64,000 nucleotides of DNA from the NCBI RefSeq assembly GCF_000737785.1, contig NZ_JPRO01000001.1:372001-436000 (forward strand), given 5' to 3'. How positions within the stretch are numbered: the stretch's first letter is position 1; each line of letters begins with the position of its first letter. Source of the stretch: Chryseobacterium luteum (lineage in GTDB: Bacteria; Bacteroidota; Bacteroidia; Flavobacteriales; Weeksellaceae). The position numbers were made by a program, and so were the translations under genes. Under the pieces are notes generated by a model. It was not told the DNA's origin, searched no databases, and saw only the letters and a program-made list of their open reading frames with translations. Positions 58,958-64,000 of the stretch are shown in pieces.

Positions 58958-60754
58958 ATGTCAGATATTATTCAGCTTTTACCGGATCATGTAGCTAACC
59001 AGATTGCAGCAGGAGAAGTGGTGCAGAGACCCGCATCCATTGTGAAGGAACTTTTGGAAAATGCTATTGATGCAGGTGCGTCCAAGATAGAATTGATTAT
59101 CAGGGATGCCGGAAAAAACCTGATCCAGGTGGTGGACGACGGAAAGGGAATGTCTGAAACCGATGCCAGAATGGCTTTTGAAAGACATGCTACGTCAAAG
59201 ATCAGAGCAACAGAAGATATTTTCAAAATTGCTACGAAAGGATTCAGGGGTGAAGCATTGGCTTCTATCGCTGCGGTTTCACAGGTTGAACTGAGAACGA
59301 AGCAGAATGACGCTAAAATAGGCACAAATATCTATATTGAAGGTGGCGTGTTTCAGTTTCAGGACCCGATACAGACTGCCGACGGATCAAATTTTCTGGT
59401 GAAAAACCTCTTCTACAATGTTCCTGCCAGAAGAAAATTCCTGAAAAATAATAATGTTGAGTTCAGGCATGTCATTGACGAGTTCCAGCGTGTTGCATTA
59501 GCTCACGAAAACCTGGAGTTTTCCCTTTTTCATGATGATGAGGCTGTTTTCAGGCTGAGAAAAGGAAGCCAGATGCAGCGTATTGTAGATGTTTTCGGGC
59601 GCAAACTGCAGCCACAGCTGATTCCTATCAAAGAAGATATTATCTGGTGTAAACTTCATGGATTTGTTGCAAAACCTGAAGGTGCCAAAAAATCGAGAGG
59701 AGAGCAGTTTCTTTTCGTCAACGGAAGATATTTCAGAAGTCCATATTTTAATAAAGCGGTTCAGGAAGCTTTTGAAGGTCTGCTTCAACCAAGCTATGTT
59801 CCTACTTTTTTTCTTTATCTGGAAATGGATCCGGAAAAAATAGATGTGAATATCCATCCTCAGAAAACCGAGGTGAAATTTGAAGATGAACATCTCATCT
59901 TTGCATTGCTCCGTTCCACTATTAAAAGATCTTTAGGGATTTATAACGTTTCTCCGAGCCTTGATTTTGATAAAGATCCTGAAATGGATGCGATGATGAA
60001 CAAACCGTTCCCAAGTAAGGGGAACAGCGGTGGAGGGATGCTCAAAATGCCGGAAATCACAGTAGACAAGGACTATAATCCGTTTATTGAAGAAAGGAAT
60101 GTACGTCCCGAAGAGATCCAGAATCTTACGGAAATGTACCACCAGAATATTACAGCAGAACCTTCAAAGATCAATTTATTTGAAGACGAAGATTTTGATG
60201 AGGATCTGATGAGATTGCCGAACGGCTACTGGCTTTTCAATAAAGGAGATGTAACCCTGATGCTGGATTTGGGAAGAATGCACAGGCTGGTTGTTGCTGA
60301 AAACAACAAAACATCAAGGAAGAGCAATCTCAATATCAACCCAAACAGCCATTCACTTCTGTTTTCCCTGGAGTACCATATGAATGAAATAGAAAAGAAT
60401 AAATATAATTCTTTCAAAAAATTTCTTCCTGAACTCGGGTTTGACATGAAAATTGCACATGAAAGCGTGCTGAGGATAGATGCGCTTCCCGAAGGACTGA
60501 AAGAAACCCAGGCCATGAAGTTCCTGGAGAATCTTTTTGAGATCCTGGAGTATAAGACAGAAGAAGAATTCATGCAGTTTTATCTCAATCAGTGGAGCAA
60601 AATGCATTCAAAATCAAGATTTGACTTTATCTATAAAAAAGATGCGGAACAGGTGATCAAAGATTTTACAGCGCTAGGCTTCCCGGAATTTTTACCGGAT
60701 GGCAAAAGATGCTTTTATGAAGTTCCGTTTAATGATTTTAAAAACAAATTTTAA
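58958..60754 (+). CDS. mutL: DNA mismatch repair protein MutL
   Basis: 598 residues from the ATG at 58958 (MSDIIQLLPDHVANQIAAGEVV); an upstream TTG is rejected because it lies downstream of the promoter's start site only by a few bases. GHKL ATPase motifs: ELLENAIDAGASKI, VDDGKGM and TKGFRGEALASI (about 28-100). The N-domain VNGRYF and QKTEVKF are present, and the C-terminal dimerisation domain is about 400-598. The DQHAxxExxxY endonuclease motif is not apparent, so a non-endonuclease type is possible; I did not align it. MutL couples MutS to excision. Confidence 0.93.
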   Translation: MSDIIQLLPDHVANQIAAGEVVQRPASIVKELLENAIDAGASKIELIIRDAGKNLIQVVDDGKGMSETDARMAFERHATSKIRATEDIFKIATKGFRGEALASIAAVSQVELRTKQNDAKIGTNIYIEGGVFQFQDPIQTADGSNFLVKNLFYNVPARRKFLKNNNVEFRHVIDEFQRVALAHENLEFSLFHDDEAVFRLRKGSQMQRIVDVFGRKLQPQLIPIKEDIIWCKLHGFVAKPEGAKKSRGEQFLFVNGRYFRSPYFNKAVQEAFEGLLQPSYVPTFFLYLEMDPEKIDVNIHPQKTEVKFEDEHLIFALLRSTIKRSLGIYNVSPSLDFDKDPEMDAMMNKPFPSKGNSGGGMLKMPEITVDKDYNPFIEERNVRPEEIQNLTEMYHQNITAEPSKINLFEDEDFDEDLMRLPNGYWLFNKGDVTLMLDLGRMHRLVVAENNKTSRKSNLNINPNSHSLLFSLEYHMNEIEKNKYNSFKKFLPELGFDMKIAHESVLRIDALPEGLKETQAMKFLENLFEILEYKTEEEFMQFYLNQWSKMHSKSRFDFIYKKDAEQVIKDFTALGFPEFLPDGKRCFYEVPFNDFKNKF

Positions 60755-60757
60755 AAA

Positions 60758-61486
60758 ATGTTTAACAATATACCGCCTATCACAAGGAATATTATTATTA
60801 TCAACATAATCGTATTCATTGGTACTTACTTTCTTGGAAACCAGGTAATCGGTTATCTTGCCGGCTTTTACCCGTTTTCTCCTTTTTTCCATTCGTGGCA
60901 GATCATTACCCACATGTTTATGCATGGAAGCATTATGCATATTTTGTTTAATATGCTGACACTGTACAGTTTCGGGCCTATCCTGGAGCAGGCTTTGGGT
61001 GAGAAAAAGTATCTTATCCTTTATTTTCTGAGCGGATTGGGAGCTTTCTTCCTTTTCAATTTATGGAATTTTGTTGAAGCCCAGCAGCTTACAAATGAAT
61101 TGCAGCAGCTTGGGTTCAATGTCAATGCCTATCTATCCGGAGCAAGCGTAGGTTTTAGTGGAGACGCGGCATCCGTTCTTAAGCAAAAAGAGTTATTGGA
61201 AAGCTTTAAAGGGATTGTAGCAACCCCTATGGTCGGTGCTTCCGGAGCTATTTTCGGAGTTGTGGCAGCTTTTGCTACCCTGTATCCCGATTCCAAGATT
61301 ATGATGATGTTTATTCCGATTCCAATCAAGGTAAAATACCTGATGCCGATCGTCATTGTAGTTTCCATATATCTTGGAGTTTCCGGAAACGGAGGAGGCA
61401 TTGCCCATCTCGCTCACGTTGGAGGAGCATTAGTGGGCTGGATTCTTGCAAGGATCTGGAGAAAACATCTGTATAGATTCAATTAG
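60758..61486 (+). CDS. Rhomboid family intramembrane serine protease
   Basis: 242 residues with about six helices. Catalytic Ser162 in GASGAIFG (160-167), His220 in HLAHVGGALVG, and the conserved HMFMHGSIMHILFNM (52-66). A long loop (about 103-155) between membrane segments is larger than in GlpG. Rhomboids cleave substrates in the membrane; the substrate is unknown. It starts 3 bp after mutL and ends 4 bp before the EEP gene. Confidence 0.9.
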   Translation: MFNNIPPITRNIIIINIIVFIGTYFLGNQVIGYLAGFYPFSPFFHSWQIITHMFMHGSIMHILFNMLTLYSFGPILEQALGEKKYLILYFLSGLGAFFLFNLWNFVEAQQLTNELQQLGFNVNAYLSGASVGFSGDAASVLKQKELLESFKGIVATPMVGASGAIFGVVAAFATLYPDSKIMMMFIPIPIKVKYLMPIVIVVSIYLGVSGNGGGIAHLAHVGGALVGWILARIWRKHLYRFN

Positions 61487-61490
61487 AACT

Positions 61491-62480
61491 GTGAAAATCT
61501 TCCGTCTTATCATATTGATTCTGCATGTAGGCATTTTGTTCCTGCTGCTTTGCACTCTTTTGAACGCCTATGTACCACCGAAAATATTTCCGTGGTTTAA
61601 TCTGCTTTCTTTAGGGTTTCCTGTTCTTATTGTCACCTATGCCGTGTTTACGCTTTTCTGGCTTTTCAGCTGGAAAAAGAGAACATTTGTATTCATGCTG
61701 GCCGGACTTATTTTTATCAGTCCTGTACAAAGATGGGTGAATTTTTCTTCCGGTAAAAAAGAAACAGCAGATCTGAAAGTGATTACTTTTAATATCAAAG
61801 CGGGCTTGATGGGAGCTTCTGACATCGAGAAATATCTGAATAATGCCAACGCTGATGTCATTATGTTGCAGGAGGCGGGCAAAAAAGTTTCTGTCAGAGA
61901 TATGAATGTAGTTGATAAGAATGGAATCCTCAAAGTCTTTTCAAAACATAAAATTATAGACTCCAAAGAGCTTATCAAGAGTGATTATGAGAATAATAAT
62001 GCCTATGCTTCTCAGGCTGATATTGAAATCCGGGGAAAAGTATACCGTTTCATCAATATTTATCTGGAACCGTTTAAGTTTGAAAAAAGCATGGTCAAAG
62101 TGGATGGGCTCAAAGAGGAAGACGAGAGAAAGCTGAAAAATATTGTAAAAAGACTTATTCCGGTTTTTAAAAAACACCAGGATCAGATAGAGAGTATTAA
62201 AGAAGGAATTGAAAATTCACCTTATCCTGTGATTGTTATGGGAGACCTTAATTCTGTTCCCAATTCTTATGAATATTACCATTTGTCTGACGGGCTTCAG
62301 GATGCTTTTGTAAAAGCGGGAAAAGGAAGTGCAACAAGCTTCCACGACTACAAATTTCCAATCAGGATCGACTATATTTTTACATCAAAAACCATACGGC
62401 CAATTACCTATAAAGTTGACCGGACTGTAAAGTTTTCAGACCATTATCCGGTTACCGCAACATTTTCACTAAATAACTAA
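61491..62480 (+). CDS. Endonuclease/exonuclease/phosphatase protein, membrane-anchored, paralog 1
   Basis: 329 residues from a GTG at 61491; an in-frame TTG at 61446 lies inside the rhomboid gene and is less likely. Two or three membrane helices (about 5-85) precede an EEP domain with KVITFNIKAG (about 110), VIMLQEAG, VMGDLNSVPNSYEYY and DYIFTSK plus SDHYPV (about 310-320). EEP enzymes are Mg-dependent phosphodiesterases or nucleases or phosphatases; the target is unknown. A paralog follows downstream. Confidence 0.85.
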   Translation: MKIFRLIILILHVGILFLLLCTLLNAYVPPKIFPWFNLLSLGFPVLIVTYAVFTLFWLFSWKKRTFVFMLAGLIFISPVQRWVNFSSGKKETADLKVITFNIKAGLMGASDIEKYLNNANADVIMLQEAGKKVSVRDMNVVDKNGILKVFSKHKIIDSKELIKSDYENNNAYASQADIEIRGKVYRFINIYLEPFKFEKSMVKVDGLKEEDERKLKNIVKRLIPVFKKHQDQIESIKEGIENSPYPVIVMGDLNSVPNSYEYYHLSDGLQDAFVKAGKGSATSFHDYKFPIRIDYIFTSKTIRPITYKVDRTVKFSDHYPVTATFSLNN

Positions 62481-62557
62481 TAATCATAAAATTAGTTAAA
62501 GCTGACAGTCTTGGTAGGGTTTTTGATTAAAAGAAACCGTACCCAGAATGTTATTTC

Positions 62558-63532
62558 ATGAAGCCGAGCCAATTACTCCTGTTTATACATATCGTTGTTG
62601 CCGTGTTGCTGCTATGCACACTGGGGAACGCGTGGATCCCGCCTAATTTTTTAGGTGTCCTTAACCTGCTTTCCCTTGGATTCCCTTATCTGATTTTAGT
62701 ATATGTTCTGCTGACGCTGATATGGGTTTTTAAAAGAAAAAAAGTGGCCATTGCTTTTGCACTTGGAGCCCTTCTTTTTTACAATCCGGTAAGACGGTGG
62801 GTGAATTTTTCCCCAAAAACAGAAAGTTTAAAGTCGATCAGAGATATTAAGGTCCTGACCTTTAACGTAAAATATGGAGATTTTGGCTGGGACAAAGTAA
62901 AAAAATATATCGCAGATCAGGATGCTGATATTATCCTTGTTCAGGAAAAAGATACCAACAGGGCGATAAGCCGTGATATGATAAAATATCCTTCGGTGAT
63001 CTTAAAAACAAAGCATAAGATTTTAAGACAGGAACCCCTGATCGAAGAAAAAGCAAGAGGAAACTCTTTCTATGCAGATATAGATATCAACGGAAAAATC
63101 ATACGTGTAGTGAATGTGTATCTGGAGCCTTTCAGACTGCAAAAAGCCATGTTTAAGTTTGAAGGTTTGGCGAAAGAAGGAGGGAAAATTGCGACTCTTC
63201 TATCTCATATGACCCCTACCTTCAAAGCACATGAAGACCAGATTCGTAAGATCCGGAAAGTAATTGATTTTTCACCTTACCCGGTGATTCTGGCGGGAGA
63301 TTTCAATTCCGTACCCAATTCATATGAATATTATAACCTCGGAAAAGATCTTCAGGATGCTTTCCTTACGGTAGGAAATGGGGCTTCCACGAGTTTTCAT
63401 GATTACAAGGTGCCGCTGAGGATTGACTATATTTTCACTTCAAAATCCATTATTCCCTTAAGCTATAAAGTGGATCACTCTGTAAAATTATCGGATCACT
63501 ATCCTGTAATTGCAGAATTTCTGCTAAATTAG
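62558..63532 (+). CDS. Endonuclease/exonuclease/phosphatase protein, membrane-anchored, paralog 2
   Basis: 324 residues with the same plan as the preceding gene: N-terminal helices (about 5-80), then KVLTFNVKYG, IILVQEKD, LAGDFNSVPNSYEYY, RIDYIFTSKS and SDHYPV. The two share long stretches, such as the SVPNSYEYY box and CTLGNAWIPP/CTLLNAYVPP. The pair therefore arose by tandem duplication. The 77-bp gap holds a weak inverted repeat (about 62512-62545). Confidence 0.85.
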   Translation: MKPSQLLLFIHIVVAVLLLCTLGNAWIPPNFLGVLNLLSLGFPYLILVYVLLTLIWVFKRKKVAIAFALGALLFYNPVRRWVNFSPKTESLKSIRDIKVLTFNVKYGDFGWDKVKKYIADQDADIILVQEKDTNRAISRDMIKYPSVILKTKHKILRQEPLIEEKARGNSFYADIDINGKIIRVVNVYLEPFRLQKAMFKFEGLAKEGGKIATLLSHMTPTFKAHEDQIRKIRKVIDFSPYPVILAGDFNSVPNSYEYYNLGKDLQDAFLTVGNGASTSFHDYKVPLRIDYIFTSKSIIPLSYKVDHSVKLSDHYPVIAEFLLN

Positions 63533-63536
63533 TTCC

Positions 63537-63899
63537 ATGAAAAATTTACTGTCTGCCGTTTTTATTGTATCACTGTTATTAATGGCCTGTTCAAAGAAGG
63601 AAACCCCGGGTTTTACAACTGAACAGCCGGTGAAGGTGCAATACGATACAGTTGCTGTAGACTCATTTTCAACAGGCGCCACATCGGTAGATATTGTCCG
63701 CCAGATCAGAATGTCGTCACAGAAATATCAGGACTCTATAAAACAGGCTGAAAAACTTCAGAAAGAAGAGCAGAAGCTGAAAGCAGAGCTTGAGAAAGAA
63801 AATAAAAAGAAGCTGGAAGAAGAAAAGAAAAAAACCGAGACGGAAAAGAAACCGAAAATTTCTGACAATCAATCTTCTGCCGGGGCGAAAACAGAATAA
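63537..63899 (+). CDS. Small lipoprotein with Lys/Glu coiled coil
   Basis: 120 residues. A lipoprotein signal peptide ends LLMAC. The mature part is mostly a Lys/Glu-rich helix (about 60-108) with low complexity, ending in an unstructured tail. No family is recognised. It is 4 bp after paralog 2. Confidence 0.55.
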   Translation: MKNLLSAVFIVSLLLMACSKKETPGFTTEQPVKVQYDTVAVDSFSTGATSVDIVRQIRMSSQKYQDSIKQAEKLQKEEQKLKAELEKENKKKLEEEKKKTETEKKPKISDNQSSAGAKTE

Positions 63900-63936
63900 G
63901 ATTCACAATTAGAAAACATTTAAAAAAATATACAAT

Positions 63937-64000
63937 ATGAAAAAACAAATTTTAGCCGCCGCTGCAATAGCAGTACTTGCTGTATCATGTACAAAGTCAT
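63937..64000 (+). CDS. Lipoprotein gene start (cut by window edge)
   Basis: Twenty-one residues are visible: MKKQILAAAAIAVLAVSCTKS, a signal peptide with lipobox AVSC. The rest is outside the window. A short A-rich stretch precedes the ATG. Confidence 0.5.
   Translation, partial: MKKQILAAAAIAVLAVSCTKS

Noticed and set aside
1-64000. CRISPR arrays or cas genes
   Set aside because: No regularly spaced direct repeats with unique spacers and no Cas protein motifs were seen.

Overview
The window comes from an AT-rich genome of the Bacteroidota, class Flavobacteriia, most likely Chryseobacterium or a close relative in the Weeksellaceae. The genus is inferred from protein character and was not searched. 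The class-level signs are visible: promoters of the TAnnTTTG type, a MurF-alanine racemase fusion, an SprE/PorW-type lipoprotein of gliding and type IX secretion, a GLPGLI-family protein and CarboxypepD_reg/TonB-like outer-membrane barrels. No integrase, transposase, phage structural gene or CRISPR array was seen.

0-9.8 kb: cell-wall gene murF-alr (its 5' part lies outside the window), a patatin-barrel protein, ybeY, and mnmG flanked by two perfect 16-bp parS sites. Then come a methyltransferase, pgk on the minus strand, a 554-bp gap and rpiB. The gap holds DnaA-box-like 9-mers and a sharp switch from C-rich to G-rich on the plus strand, so it is a candidate chromosome origin. 9.8-25.5 kb: housekeeping and envelope genes (rnr, LysE-type exporter, LD-carboxypeptidase, YraN, an SDR, tsaB, sprE, maf, kdsC, a DUF2520-type protein, an ECF sigma module, lepA), with one frameshifted membrane-protein gene after rnr.

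25.6-36.2 kb is the most interesting part. A Nudix-winged-helix regulator of the NrtR type precedes a tight run of 13 genes: NADAR, a 2-oxoglutarate/Fe(II) oxygenase, a coiled-coil protein, a VWA-like protein, a divergent adenylosuccinate-synthetase-like enzyme, a small protein of the kind annotated ADP-ribosylation/crystallin J1, a Poa1/TARG1-like macrodomain, DUF4291, a MacroD-type macrodomain, a zinc-tetrad-less sirtuin, an ADP-ribosylglycohydrolase, RNA 2'-phosphotransferase (Tpt1/KptA) and a metallophosphoesterase. A 21-bp palindrome occurs before the regulator gene, twice before the NADAR gene and once inside the run. This suggests one regulon for NAD-derived (ADP-ribosyl) modification of nucleic acids or small molecules and its reversal.

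36.2-64 kb: an M14 peptidase, two unrecognised small genes facing a JmjC/cupin gene, an outer-membrane barrel plus GLPGLI gene, feoAB with a small Cys-rich partner, a DUF4421-like gene, glmM, a TPR protein, an EamA transporter, aat, and a DUF3127 protein ending in an SSB-like acidic tip. Then follow four tRNA genes (Leu-UAG twice, Gly-GCC, Leu-UAA), an OmpR-type two-component system next to a UspA-like/DUF1275 pair, mutL, rhomboid, two tandem endonuclease/exonuclease/phosphatase paralogs and two small lipoprotein genes, the last cut by the window edge.
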